Assembly (NCBI GenBank): GCA_008704415.1
Contig: VXIS01000020.1
Span: 1 to 64,000 of the forward strand
Source: Sphaerosporella brunnea
Taxonomy: Eukaryota > Ascomycota > Pezizomycetes > Pezizales > Pyronemataceae
Reading direction: 5' to 3'
Length of the DNA: 64,000 nt
In this document: piece after piece, positions 34,546-46,965 of the stretch
How positions within the stretch are numbered: position 1 is the stretch's first letter
Layout of the letters: every line of letters begins with the position of its first letter
Notes under the pieces: generated by a model
What the model was told of the DNA's origin: nothing
Seen by the model: only the letters and a program-made list of their open reading frames with translations
The model's database searches: none
Made by a program: the position numbers and the translations under genes

Positions 34546-36267
34546 GTTGTGCGTGCGTGGATTTGCGTTTTGCGGCGTGCGTGGTGATGTCAAGGGGAAG
34601 CCGGCGAATTAATGGCGGGCAGCGGGTAGGCAGGGTAAGTTAAGTCACGCAAGGACATGTGGCTTTTGTTTTCTGGCCACAAAAATTTGATATCACAGAA
34701 TGCAGAAATCACGTATGGCCTTCACAGTAAACATCATATTGAAAACGCCTTTCATGGGGCCCTGCCCAACACCTCCAAGTTCAACTCCAACCGCGGGGGG
34801 GGGAAGATGAAGCGAGTGATGACGCGTGATTTACATTCCGAAGCTTGTCTCAGATAGCTGCCGTGCACGTTAGAAGTGAGATCTTGCACATACGAGGCGA
34901 AACCGTCCGCAGACAATCTCGAATCCGCTCGTCTTTCCGCGGTAGTTACATGTGCACCGCGCTCATTCCTCGTCTAACGCTCGAGACATGTTCTCGAAAC
35001 AGATGGGTTTAAGTTGTCAGTCCATGAGTAGATCGTGACTGCGCGAGTGATCTTCGTCAAGTTCGATCGCGGGTCCAAGACACACATCGAACTCGAGCAC
35101 AGCCGAACTGCTACCTAGTACTTGCGGCCCAGGGCCTCGGAGCGAGCGTCCTTGTCAACAGATCCGGAGGTATCTGACTGTGGGCGAGAACGCGACTGAA
35201 GGTGCTTCACCTGCGGGAAATGAAACACGAGGCTCAGCTGCTCAGACGCAAGCCACGCCAACCCCGCCTGACAGGGTCCTCCCCGACCTGATGCGGCGCA
35301 CAGCCGCGCTGCATCAGCCACAGGCGACACAAGATCTCCAAACAGAAACGAGCCATGAGAGGAACAGAGCAAAGCAAAGCAAGCAAGCAAGCACGCACGC
35401 ACGCACGCACGGGTCGGCTTCTTTGCGGTGAATCTCCACCATAGGAAATATGTCCAGCCGGCCATACGAATAAACAAGGCAGCCACAGCATCGAACAAAA
35501 GAAAGGCCATCGTTTCGTGATACCAAGTTTTTTTTTCCCCATCTCCGCTTCTGCTTTGGGCCTCGCGCTGTTTCCTGGCCCGACAGTCTATTCGTCCGCT
35601 AGCTGTGAAGGTGCTCCTGCTGTTCAAGACCTTCTCCCCCTCTCTTCTCTTGCCCCTCTCATTCATTCCCCTTCGGTTCTCCCAGCAACAACGCAAACCT
35701 AAACCACCCAAACCGCACAAAGCAGCCGTACCATCCCAAAACTAACCACAACCCGCCCCGCCTAAGAAAACACAACTTCCCCACGATATCCTCCCACCCC
35801 CCCCCCCCCCCCCATCGCACTCGCCAGCGTATCTTATCACCCCTCAACCTTGCCTCTCCCGCAGTCTGATCGTTGAAAGAGAGATCCGTCGGTCGCACCT
35901 ATCACAGTTGCCCGCTTTCGTCACCCTGTTCGCGTCAGTGCCCCACCACTACCACCACTGCAAACTACAGCCGCTGCTTTCCCCCCACCTCAACCCATCA
36001 ACTTGTATCACTATCATCCCAGCCGAGAACTGCCTAAATCTGAGCGTTCAACAGTGAATCTCGGCCTCTCTTTTGATGCCCTTTTCTCGCTCGGTTCCTG
36101 ACTTCTTTCCGCGAATCCTAGCTCCGATAAAGGCTTAGCTGCGTACCTGAGCCAACCACCTCCTCCCTCCATATCTGCTCCGTCGGTACCCCTCGGACTC
36201 CCGCCAAACGCACACACCCTCAAACACACACGCGACCGAGACGCTCATAGTTGAAGACGTGTAGAAT
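34546..36267. other. Intergenic region upstream of PP2A scaffold gene
   Basis: Mostly unassigned. A minus-strand frame from an ATG at 35510 begins with a hydrophobic segment (MAFLLFDAVAALFIRMAGWT, then YFLWWRF) and runs into a GCAAG/GCACG microsatellite (35377-35411). Beyond an AG acceptor near 35220 there is a polar tail ending in a stop at 35115. The two halves cannot be joined with both frames satisfying canonical signals, so I do not call a gene. A long C run lies at 35798-35813. The region from about 35850 is CT-rich leader for the downstream gene. Confidence 0.4.
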
Positions 36268-38635
36268 ATGGATGCTCAAAACTCGAGCGATGAGCTTTAC
36301 CCCATAGCCGTCTTGATCGACGAACTGAAGGTTGGAACCCCGAGGAGTTGCCCGTTAAAGGGGCAAAGGGACGAAAAGGCCGGTGGGAAATGCGAAGGAA
36401 CTGAAGAGCTGATGCTGAATCCGGTAGCACGATGATGTCCTTCTCCGTCTTAATGCTATCAAGCGGCTCTCTACAATCGCACTGGCTTTGGGCGCGGAGA
36501 GGACGAAAGATGAGCTGATCCCATTCCTGGACGGTATGCAATGCCAAACATTGAATCACGATTGCGAGGGATTCGGCGCTGACACTCCGCGCTAGAGTCT
36601 GTGGAGGATGAGGATGAAGTTTTGACAGCTCTTAGCGAGGAGCTGGGGAACTTTGTGGAATACGTCGGGGGTCCCGAGTATGGCCATGTCCTGCTGGCAC
36701 CTCTAGAGAACCTTGCAGCGATCGAAGAGCCGCTCGTCCGTGAAAAGGTCGGTAGTCATTCAAAGCCATCGTCGAAGCTCGAAGCGGGGACTGCCAACCA
36801 GAAGTGCGCTTACACTGGTTCTAGGCAGTCGAATCACTCAACAAGATCTGTGAGGACTTGTCGCGTGCTCAGGTTGAGGAGTACTTCATCCCGCTCGTCA
36901 TCCGCCTGTCCAAGGCAGACTGGTTCACATCCAAGATCTCTGCCACCGGACTCTTTACCACGCCTTACAAGAAAGCCTCTCCCGGTCTCCAAGAAGGTCT
37001 TCGCCAACAGTTCTCGCAGCTCGTACACGATGATACTCCTATGGTGCGCCGACAAGCCTCTACCAACCTGGCCAAGTTTGTCCAGGCAATGCCGCCGGAG
37101 GTCGTCGTTACCGAGATCATTCCTCTGTTCCAGCACCTGGCGAACGATGACCAGGACAGCGTCAGACTGTTGACTGTGGAGGTGCTGATAAGCATCGCGG
37201 AGGTGGTGCCCAAGGACCAGCACTCGAGCCACGCGGTGCTTTTGACGACCCTGAAGAGTCTCATCGGCGACAAGAGTTGGAGAGTCAGATATATGGTAGC
37301 GAATCGCTTCGAGAAGGTAACAGCAATGGCCAAAGTTCTGGTCCTACTCCGTGCATGTCCGGGAATGGTGGACTGACTGGTGCATACTTAAAGCTGGCGA
37401 AGGCTGTCGGGGACGAGGTCGTCAGACGCGACCTTGTGCCAGCATTTGTAAAGCTACTCAAAGATTCGGAGGCGGAGGTGCGAACAGCTATTGCTGGCCA
37501 GATCCCTGGTAAGTTCTCGCGGTGTTGGTGGATTGGGTTCTTGCCTGACGATTTTGGTCAGGATTTTGTGGATTGCTCGACAGACAGACTCTTTTGGACG
37601 AAATTATGAGTACCGTGGTAGATCTGGCGGGCGATCCATCGCAGCATGTCCGAGCCGCATTAGGTACCCAGATCAGTGGCCTGGCGCCCATCCTCGGAAA
37701 GGATGAGTTGGTGCAACCCTCCCCGCGTTCGTCCACTGCAATCTAACACGGATGGCTTGACAGGACCATCACGCACCTGCTGCCCATGTTCCTCCAGATG
37801 CTCAAGGATGAGTTCCCAGACGTCCGACTGCACATTATCTCCAAATTGGAGCTCGTGAACAACGGTAGGGAAGGTTCTCACTCGAAAAGCTGCCCGACTG
37901 ACAACTGGTAGTGATTGGAATCGAGCGTCTGTCACAGTCCCTTTTGCCTGCTATAGTTCAGCTAGCGGAAGACAAGCAGTGGCGTGTGCGGTTGGCTATC
38001 ATCGAATACATCCCCTTGCTTGCTAAACAGCTAGGTGTGGAGTTCTTTGATGAGAAGCTAGGAAACCTTTGCATGAGCTGGTTGGGAGACACCGTCTACT
38101 CTATCCGTGAGGCGGCTACGCAGAACCTGAAGAAGTTGACGGAAGTCTTCGGCGTCGAGTGGGCAAAAGCGACCATTATCCCCAAGATCATGAGCATGGG
38201 TAACCAAACCAACTACCTGTACCGCATGACCACCTGCACTGCGATTACGGTATACCTTCTTGTTCCCATTGTCTCTGTCAACACCTAACAGGTATGCAGA
38301 CTCTTGCTCCCGCCGTCGACACGGCAGTCATCCGGGACTTCATCTTGCCCATGATCAACCAGCTCATCGACGACCGGATTCCCAACATCCGATTCAACGT
38401 CGCCAAGTCTTACGGGGTGTTGATCCAGGTTCTTCGACAGCTTCCCGCAGAGGGTACATTGACGAACCTGAAGCCTGAGGAGATCCCCACCGGACCTTCA
38501 CCTCTGGCTCTGGAATTGATCCAGCAGCAGATCCTGCCCGGACTCGAGAAGCTCCGTGCAGACCAGGATCGTGACGTCAGGTACTATGCGGAACAGGCAC
38601 TGGCGAGTGCGGGAGATTTTATGCACACAACCTAA
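36268..38635 (+). CDS. TPD3: PP2A scaffold (A/PR65) subunit
   Basis: HEAT-repeat scaffold that holds the catalytic and B subunits of protein phosphatase 2A. Nine exons: 36268-36330, 36428-36533, 36596-36747, 36825-37316, 37394-37508, 37562-37706, 37764-37864, 37912-38249, 38300-38635; 615 residues. Repeats are recognisable throughout: [123 protein letters not shown] and [18 protein letters not shown]. This is the expected 15-repeat size. All introns are 45-97 bp with GT/AG ends and keep frame. The last junction uses an AG after a GTATGC stretch (38299) rather than the nearer-looking TAACAG at 38291, as only this keeps the frame. Confidence 0.94.
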
Positions 38636-39073
38636 CATAGGCGTGCCGAGAGCGGGAGCTTTGGGGCTTGTTTGGGATGGTTGGGTGGGTTCTTGTGTTC
38701 CATAGATCATGAATATACGCCTGATCGGTCTACTGCCCATTGTGTAATTGTGGTCCAAGGGGGGCGTGGGCGTGATTGGGGTGGGGCTGCGCGCTGTGTT
38801 TGCATTTTTTTTTTCTTTCATGCTACATGTATTGTTTTCGTATCCTTTTTGTTCTTGGTTCCTAGCAGGTTAGAAGACCGTATAGGTAATTTTAGTTTTT
38901 GTATGCCGCTGCTCGTTGGTATGTGCGTTTTCTCTGCAATCGTGTATTCTAATTAGCTGTGGCTCCGCTCGTGGCTTGTTGGTGTGACGCAAGCACTTGG
39001 CCTGTGCTTTCGCGGGGTAGCTTATCGACGCGGCTCCGAAACTCTCAAGAGCTATCACTTGTTGCGACGCGGA
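38636..39073. other. Intergenic region TPD3 / TBC gene
   Basis: T-rich 3' region of TPD3, then about 0.2 kb of promoter for the TBC gene. No other feature seen. Confidence 0.4.
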
Positions 39074-41283
39074 ATGAGAACGATAGACGATGTCAGGTAT
39101 TCCCCACATTGCCCACATTTCCCACAAAAAACAGAGCTGAGGATTGGCAGAAAGCGATGGCGAGCGGTGTTTGACGGCGGGCATGATACGGTGGAGGCTT
39201 TGAAGCGGGAACGACCATGTGTGGAGGGGCTGAGGAGTGTATGCTGGCGGGTCTTTTTACTATACGCGGACCGCGAGTTGGTGCCGACGGCAGGATGGAT
39301 CGAAACCATGCGAAAGGAGCGGCGGGCGTATGAAGAGCTTCACTTGACGCATGTCAAGGGCCTTGAGGTGGAGGAGCTGCTGGAGGGTGAGGTGGATCCA
39401 CTGGCGGAGGACGAGAGTGTTTGTCCCCTCTTCCCTGTCGGTCCCAATTCCTGCTGCGCGCACTTGCTGAGACATTCTGCGGCAGAATCCTTATGAGCTC
39501 TACCGCCGCGCAGAAGAACTGCGACAAGAGATCTTCCAGGATATCGAACGGTGCATGCCTGAGAACCCATTCTTTCGAAGGCCCGAGGTCCAGAAAAGTC
39601 TACTCGAGATCCTGTTTGTCTACTGCAAGCTCAATACCGATGTCAGCTACCGCCAGGGATTTCATGAACTCGCCGCGGTGGTTTATTGGGTTGTTGCTGC
39701 GGATGCTATCGAGGGGGACTCTCCGACTCCGGTGCTCGGCGGCGCAGAGGATACTCCGGAAATTGATGGGGACGCTACGATGAGAGAGGTGCTGGATCAC
39801 AGGTATATCGACCACGATGCATTCTCGTTGTTCCAGTGTGTTATGCGCTCGGCAAAGCAGTGGTATGAGCTCGGAGAGGATATGGGAGGTCGCAAAGGGG
39901 ACATGGGGAATTCGCCGATCGTGCTCAAGAGCAAGTACATCCATGAGACATTGCTCATGGCTACGGATCCCGAGTTGGCGGAGCACTTGAAGATGCTGGA
40001 TGTGCTGCCGCAGGTGTTTCTGATGTACGTTGTTTCTCCTGGATGGGGCGGGAGGGTTTGGGGCTGACGGTTGCAGACGCTGGATCCGGTTGCTTTTTGG
40101 GAGAGAGTTTCCGTTTGAGGAGCTGCTGGCTGTGTGGGATGTTCTCTTCGCCGAAGACCCAGACTTGCACTTGGTAGACCTGATTTGCGTAGCCATGTTG
40201 CTGAGGATTCGGTGGAAACGTGAGCGTTTCCGGTCCTATGTGTGGGCGAGCGCTGACAGTGGAACAGTTCTTGAGGCGGATTACTCCACGGCTTTGACAC
40301 TTCTTCTGAGATACCCGGCACCGGATTCACCCGTGTCACTTGTGGAAGATGCCATGTATTTGCGGGACAATCTATCTCCTGACGGTGGGAAATACATCAT
40401 TGTCAAGTACTCCAAAAGAGCTCCACAAATCCGACAACCACGTCCACCCGCACAGAAACATAGAAACACAAGAAGGACTATGAGCCCTTCGATGAAGCCT
40501 TTATTCCAACCCGGCCAGATCGAAAGCATTGTGCAAGATGTGGCCAAAAATGTGTTGGACAGGAGCGAGAAGTGGGGTGTTAACCGTGCTGTGCGAGAGG
40601 CTGTGGTGGAAGTTCGGAAAAACGTCCAAGGTTATCAAGCGCAGAAGCAGCAGCAGCTTCCCCCAAGCACCCGCGAGGAAGTGCTCGAGAAACAGAATGC
40701 CGATCTCACAAAACGACTACAGGCCCTTGAGGAGCGAAGACGTCAGCTCGCACGTATCCTAGACACCAGTCTTGGGGTATTATCGAACGATGCCATGGGG
40801 CCCGCCGAGAAGGAGGACGCCATGAAGCGGCTCACCCATGTCAAGGACTGTTTACTGGACGAGCAACGGCCTCTGGATCGGGACCTCCTCCAGCCGTCTT
40901 CGGCAGCGTCGTCTCCGACATCGAAATCTAGAAGGACATCCAACGCTCGGAAGCCCCCGGCGGCGGCAGCGTCTCCGCCCGGGCAGTTCGTCAAAACGTC
41001 GTTCAAAAATAACTCGGACCCGGACTTCATTTCGCTTGCGCAGCGGCCACGCGCGACCCTTGCGCAAAGTAGCTTTGCGTGGATGCTCGGAGACGACCCA
41101 GTCGTCAAGCACCGCAGCGCATTTGTGGCGTCAGGAAAGAGTAAGAACTCGTCCGGGGCGCTGAGCAGGAAGTGTTCTGAGAGGACGTTGAAGACGGATG
41201 CGGTGGAAAATAAGGGACTCGGGCTGCTTGGCGATCCGGAGGACGAGGGGTTCGATTTGGGGAGCTTTCGGACGTCGCCCTGA
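39074..41283 (+). CDS. TBC-domain Rab GTPase-activating protein (TBC1D5-like)
   Basis: Rab-GAP expected to act on endosomal or late-endosomal Rabs. Five exons: 39074-39096, 39151-39418, 39486-40024, 40077-40219, 40268-41283; 662 residues. Starts MRTIDDVRKRWRAVF, then the TBC domain: GLRSVCWRVFLLY, the Arg-finger motif IFQDIERCMPENPFF (IxxDxxR), the Gln-finger SYRQGFHELAAVVYW, WIRLLFGREFPFEELLAVWD and a helix ending RWKLLEADYSTAL. The C-terminal ~270 residues are disordered with a coiled coil (LEKQNADLTKRLQALEERRR) and Ser-rich patches. Intron 4 is 48 bp, a multiple of three without stops, so its retention would insert 16 residues without breaking the frame; splicing is preferred because it restores the family sequence. 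The first exon is short and is the least certain part. Confidence 0.9.
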
Positions 41284-41909
41284 TGGGGCTCCTGCGCTTT
41301 TGGTACATACGGGCATCTTGTAGAGTACTGTGGGCATTGATTAGCATTGGGCGTGTTTTCTTTCTTTTTTTTTTTTTTTTTTTTTGGTTTTTCGTTTGAT
41401 TTTGATTCTCTATTTTAATGCATGACTTGATGGCACGCACATAAGACAGTCATCGTGAGATGGCGCTGCAGAGTAAGTATGTAGGCAAGTGAGGGGCTGC
41501 TGTACGGGTCACCAAGAATTGCCCATCGGAGCCGGAACGGGGCCGGGGAGGCAGAATGCGTGGCATGACGTTACATACACTTTGCATCAAATGCGTTTTG
41601 CGAGCAGCAGCACCAGAGGAGATATGCATCAAGTACTCGCATCCAGCATGTCAATGTAACTAACTATGTGCACACGCTCGGAGCTGCGGAATTCTGACGG
41701 AAGGGAGCTGCCATCCCTGCAATAGCTGTTCCTTGCTTGAAGGGGGTGATCGATGGTCCAAAATAATCTCTGTTGGAAGGGAGCTGAACTGGAACCTGAA
41801 CGTAGTATAATTTGAGCATGACGCTTCCGGCTTCTTTTTCTCTTTCTCCTTCGAATTGGCTTCTTCTCTTTAGAACTCCCCACTCGACAATCCTTCAGTC
41901 TTTTCCGTT
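41284..41909. other. Intergenic region TBC gene / acyltransferase
   Basis: Poly-T at about 41366-41384 after the TBC stop. A CT-rich leader (41826-41870) precedes the acyltransferase ATG. No gene. Confidence 0.4.
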
Positions 41910-43546
41910 ATGGCCATGGCCACCTCCACCGCAACTTCGTTCGAAGTCGACGTCGACTCGGCACGCTCGCGTCTCCATCCTGACCCTAGGGGTAGCGACA
42001 ACGACGACGCGCAGTCCAGTGGCACCGCGACTCCACTGCCCGAGGACGCCCCTCCTTCGGCGATATCGATTTCGCACGCACGCCGCGCACGTAAACGGAT
42101 CTTCCCTACCATCTACTTTGAGAGCCGAGTATCGCATTTCGACGCGGAGAGCCGGCACCATGATTTCCGCGGTTTCTTTGCGCTGTTCTGGATCGGACTG
42201 TTTATTATGGTTCTTACGACTGCGCTGCGGAATTTGAAGGAGACGGGGAAGGTGCTCAGGACCAGTATTTTCTCATTGTTCGTTAATGCGCCGTTGGAAC
42301 TAGCGATTGCGGATTTGGCGATGGTGTTGAGTTGTGGGTTTTGCTTGCCGGCCCAGCAGAGGCTGGTGAAGGCTGGTGATTGGGCTAAGGTCGGATGTTT
42401 GCTGCAACATGCCACCCAGGCCGTTTGGTTGGCCGTTTGGGTTTATTTGCCGTTTTTCTTGGGGTGGCAGTGGACGCATCAGGTGTTCTTTACGCTGCAC
42501 GCGTTGACGTTGTTGATGAAGGTATGCTCTTGTCCAGCTTTGGATGGGGGCGTGCTGATTGGGGTAGATCCACTCATACTCTTTCTACTGCGGCCATCTT
42601 TCAGAATGCTACAAGCAGCTGCGAGCCATGGACTCTGACGACACGGACACCGAATCGGAGGAGAAGGCTGAGCTACGAGACAAACTTGCCTTCGAACTGA
42701 CCAGCCCTTCCGGCCGCGTAACATATCCTCAGAACCTGACGCTCAACAACTTCGTCGACTACATGTTGTGCCCTACACTATGCTATGAGCTGTCCTACCC
42801 TCGCACTGAGCGGGTGCGCTGGAACAAGGTGGCTGAAAAGGCTGCCGCTGTGTTCGGATGCATCTTCCTGCTCACGGTTGTCAGCGAGGAGTTTATTCTC
42901 CCGGTCATGAACGAGGCTGCTATCAGCCTTGATAACGCAAAGCAGTTTTCGGAGGTAGCGTTGATTCTTCTGGAGAGTATCAGCTTGCTCTTGTTCCCGT
43001 TCATGGTGACTTTCTTGCTTGGTATTCCCTCCGCCCCCCCTCCTTCTGCGGCAGTGATTGACAGACATAGTCTTCCTCGTCATCTTCGAGTACGTTCTCG
43101 GCGCCTTCGCCGAGATCACCTGCTTCGGCGACCGCCACTTCTACTCGGACTGGTGGAACAGCACCGACTGGCTCGAGTTTTCGCGCGAGTGGAACGTGCC
43201 GGTTCACAGCTTCTTGCAGCGCCACGTCTATGGCGTCTCCCGCCGGAATATGCCCCGCAACGTAGCGATTTTTGTCACCTTCCTCATCTCGGCCCTCGCC
43301 CATGAGTTGGTCATGTTTTGCATCACTAAGAAGCTGCGGGGCTATGGATTTGTCTGCCAGATGCTCCAGTTGCCGATCATTGCCATCCAGAGGACTAAGA
43401 TTATGCGTGAGAGGAGGACGTTCAACAACGTTATGTTTTGGTGCAGCATGATCTATGGGTTGTCCATGGTGAGTGCCCCCCCTCTTCTCCTAAGTCAGGC
43501 GGTGCTGATTGTAGAATAGATCAGCGCGTTGTATGTTTTGCTGTGA
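41910..43546 (+). CDS. ARE2: Sterol O-acyltransferase / DGAT1-type MBOAT enzyme
   Basis: Membrane-bound O-acyltransferase of the ER that esterifies sterols (ARE1/ARE2) or diacylglycerol for lipid droplets. Four exons: 41910-42521, 42568-43021, 43065-43468, 43520-43546; 498 residues. N-terminus acidic and disordered. Motifs: HSYSFYCGHL at the exon 1/2 border, NLTLNNFVDYMLCPTLCYEL (YP then follows), acyl-CoA-binding FYSDWWNSTDWLEFSREWN, VHSFLQRHVYG, and the catalytic His in FLISALAHELVMF. Several hydrophobic helices are evident. The last exon is only 9 codons (ISALYVLL plus stop), a common arrangement in fungal ARE genes. Whether it prefers sterol or diacylglycerol cannot be told from sequence; the family fit is best with ARE, and the symbol is tentative. 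Confidence 0.93.
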
Positions 43547-43937
43547 GTTGAGGCGGAAATTTGAAGGCGAAGGTAGCGGTGTAAGATAGGGGGGATGTGC
43601 ATTGTAGCATTGTGAAGGCGTTTGTTCGGGATAGATATTGGCTTTTTTTTATTTTTCTATTTTCTTTGACTTGTAGTAATACCTTCTTTGTGGTGTTCAT
43701 ATTTGTACTTTCTATTTTTCTTTATAAGATTTTTTTTGCTTTCTTTGTATTGTTTATTTATTACTTTCCTTTAAAATATATTAGCGTACGACCAACCTAC
43801 AAGATTCAAGACTTGAATTTTTTTTGCTGTTGTAAAGTTCTCACAATTATTCGAAAGCGTTGACATATTCTTTTGTGGACTGTAACAGGCCATTTTTGTT
43901 TTGTTTTGTTTTAACTCATACAGTGACTTTTGTCGTA
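43547..43937. other. T-rich region downstream of acyltransferase gene
   Basis: Strongly T-rich on the + strand from about 43630 to 43760. It includes a TTTTG repeat just left of MITE A. No gene. Confidence 0.4.
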
Positions 43938-44185
43938 CCGTATTATCTCACTTAAGAGTCACACCCCTAATCAGGCAATTTTCACACTAATCAGGAATTT
44001 TTTCGACGTTTAAGGCTCCAAAAGCTCGAAATCAGGCCATCTTTGATTTTCGCCAGCAAAAAGATTATTTAAAGCGCCTCAGAATCGCATGTAGAAAATA
44101 TTTCATACATTTTGGAGTGAGTTGAAAACTCGCTGGCACGCGCCAAGACCGATTAAATGTGTGACTCTTAAGTGAGATAATACGG
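43938..44185. mobile_element. MITE A (TA target site, 27-bp perfect terminal inverted repeats)
   Basis: 248-bp non-coding element. Ends CCGTATTATCTCACTTAAGA and continues to GTCACAC, mirrored exactly at 44159-44185. TA dinucleotides flank both sides (43936-43937, 44186-44187), the target duplication of Tc1/mariner-superfamily elements. About 35 bp of host DNA (TTTTGTTTTAACTCATACAG and onward to TTTTGTCGTAC) is also found, slightly changed, on the right flank, so the insertion site itself appears duplicated. Confidence 0.9.
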
Positions 44186-44187
44186 TA

Positions 44188-46057
44188 TTTGTTTTGTTTT
44201 AAATCATACAGACTTTTGTCGTACAATTCGCACCACCTGGAAAGTAAGGGACGTGCGAGTGAGCTCTGGTGTAGCAGACTCTGGTTATATGTAAATACCC
44301 ATCAGGTTTTTCGTACGATTCACACAACTCGCATAAAGATTAGCCACCACAACCGCTACTGTATTCCCACCCCCCCTCCCCCTTAACCCTACCCTGCGAA
44401 CCGCAAAGTATACATCCTGTGTTCTGAATCCCAGGGAGCGAATCGTGTATTTACAGACCCTGACCTCCTCCTCCTTCTTCTTAACTGCTGTCGAGTTGGC
44501 AAAGCTAGTTATCTATCTATACACGGAAGAAACCCCCCCCCCTTTCGGGGATTATGTCATGCCGCCCCCCAGTATACCGCGGAGTAGCTGTTAGATGGGG
44601 GCTTCTCGGGGAAAGAGCTATCGGGAGGTTCACCACGGGGATTCTTAATGGGTCAGTCAATGTAACCTCCCACGATCGATCGTTAGATATCCCCAACCAA
44701 TCCTATATAGACAATATCTTTTGAAGCAATTATTAGTTGCTTTTGAAACCAGCTCCTGAAACGGTGAAGTCAGTATTCGGTGGTTCGGTTGCTGATCGCA
44801 GGGGGCACATCGCCTTTGTCACAGAACGCTATCGGCTTCCAGAGGAGAGGAGAGGTGAGGGGTAAATAAAGCCTTCCCTAAATGCGGCCAAAGTTCAGTA
44901 ACCGATAGACATCGGTCACAGTGACAGCTGATCTTCCGCGCTGGAGGGGGTGCATTGGAGTGCACCTCGCAGCGGCTGGGATAGATATCCCGCGTCCTCA
45001 AGTGACGAGACGGTGGCCGCGGCGGAGCTTTTCGTGGGCGCTGGTGAGCTTGCTGGATATGGCGGTTCGGCCCTTTTGCTGTGCATAGCTGTAGGCTGTG
45101 TAAATGCTTCAGCAGTAGCAGCAGCAGCAGCAGGGCCCACAATCGAGTGAAGCAAAATAAGGTCGAGATGGGGGCTGGCAGGTATAAAGCACCGCTCCCC
45201 CACGTCCGAGTACATCATGCAGCTGCACAAACGAGAAGAGGATGAGAACGATTCCATCACAGACCTTCCGTAAATTAAGCGCGCAGACGGATACCCCCCC
45301 GAAGGAAAAGTCTGCGGCCATATGTTGCTCACCACTCCACTCCTTTTATGTATATACCAAGCAAACTAACATAGGATCGATGTTATAGCAACAAATACCT
45401 AGCCTCCTGTTTTATAATAAATCCCTTGTCCATAGCAGCAGCAGTCTATTTGGCAACGATGGAACACCAAGATTTATGTCAAAACAAGCAAATCCACCGG
45501 ATAGGTGCTTGAGAACGACCGGAAAGAAGGATTCCACTCCCCTTTGGGCCGCAGATGGAAGCTACCGTTAAGAGTTCACCGAATCTACGCTGGCGGGCAA
45601 TCAGTTCTGTTTTTGATCGGCGGTGGTGTCGAGGTGGACGTCGGAGGAGAGTGCATGAGATGCTCAAGCTGTTGAACCCTGACCGCAACTTTCCTGCGAA
45701 CTAGGAGGAGCTTTTCACGAGAGATTACAGGAAGCTTAAGATGTTTATTTCACGGTTAGCTGTCCCACGGACGAGGAGATCAGGAAAACTGACTGCCAAA
45801 ATGCTACTTCTAGCTTTGCATGCGCCAACACAGATAAAAGTCAGGATAGGTAGTCCCTAACACCGCTCTGTGTTCCACTCTTCAAAGTTCAAACCGAGTC
45901 TCCAAATTTCTGCCTTCGAGTAGTTGCAACGTTGAGCTTCACCGTAAACAACCTTTAGCTGGCTGGCAACTTAACTCAAACTCCCAGTTATATAAAGTTC
46001 CTTGACTGCTCGCAAATTCGACTCTGCCGGCACACACCACTCCCGTCTCTCTTCACG
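44188..46057. other. Repeat-island DNA without a clear gene
   Basis: No convincing frame; the 44819-45335 minus-strand frames are Ala/Ser-rich with no domain. A GCA/CAG run lies at 45113-45135. Composition drops in GC compared with the gene core. Confidence 0.4.
45987..45995 (+). promoter_or_regulatory. TATA box of the F-box/ankyrin pseudogene
   Basis: TATATAAAG about 63 bp before the ATG at 46058, followed by a CT-rich leader. This is a normal promoter layout surviving in front of a broken gene. Confidence 0.55.
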
Positions 46058-46965
46058 ATGCTCAGCAGCTGCCCACAAAAGCCCCGATATACCGGCTCCC
46101 AAACGAGCTTGTCCTCGAAATCGCTGAATGTATCGACCGTTTCGAAGATCTCCTCTCCCTTCTCACGTCACGTCGTTCGCCGATGTGGTAACTCCCCGCC
46201 TCCTGCCACAAACCCACGATCCGTTCTTTACTGGGGCCGTCGCACATAACCGTGTCGCTCCTGTATCCTCGCTGATTCACTACGGTGTCGACACAAACCC
46301 GGTTGGGTACAAACCTAACACCGCTCCACCTCGCCATCCTGCACGGCAACACTGAAATCACCAAGCTACCCTTGGGAAATGACGCGGACACGGCGGGGGG
46401 GGGGGCGTTGAGTACATACAAGACGCCGCTGCACCTGGCTATTGGGAGCCGAGTACCCATGTTTTTTGGAGTTATTACTTGCCCATGGAGAGAAAGAGCA
46501 TGCCCCATCTATCGGGGCACAGGATGGGCACACGCAGTGGTACGGGGAGCTACGACTATGGTTCGGATGCTGCTGCAAGCTGATGTTCACGCGCTACTCA
46601 AGCGCCAGAGTGTCACAGTATGCCAGCGTCTTCGGCTACTGGGATGGTGCGATCGGCGACCTGTTGAGGAAATACGGTGCCGTTCCGTTGGCGACCGCTG
46701 TAAACGACTTTTGCACGGCCCTTGTTGACAACCAAAATTCAATAACTTTTTTTGAGCAAAAGAGAATTCATGCAAGGCCTATCGACATTGTTCTGGGTGA
46801 CCTCGATTTTTGTCGGAATTTTAAAATTGGGCAGTCGAGATTTTGGTTGTGGAGAGGCGGTATCCAAACACGACCACGTGCTGGCGGCGCTTAGCAGCTG
46901 AGTTGCGCGAATGGGATGAATGTTATCCAGAGTATCTTGGGATTATTAAGAGAGCTCAAGCAAGA
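46058..46965 (+). pseudogene. Frameshifted F-box/ankyrin-repeat gene
   Basis: Ankyrin-protein pieces are spread over all three frames. An F-box-like start LPNELVLEIAECIDRFEDLL lies at 46096-46155 (one frame off the ATG at 46058) and ends in a stop after MW. In another frame comes SSLIHYGVDTNPVGYK, a classic ankyrin turn, then a shift to TPLHLAILHGNTEITKL and, after a G-rich insertion, KTPLHLAIGS. A second frame gives FLELLLAHGEKEHAPSIGA, and the next repeat, TTMVRMLLQADVHALLK, is back in the first. At least three frameshifts and a stop are needed to read through. F-box-ankyrin proteins are abundant, fast-evolving families in many fungi. I infer an inactivated copy. Confidence 0.75.

Noticed and set aside
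35115..35510. Small membrane-protein gene on the minus strand
   Set aside because: The hydrophobic start and the tail with stop cannot be joined in one frame with GT-AG ends; the microsatellite between them makes the model doubtful.
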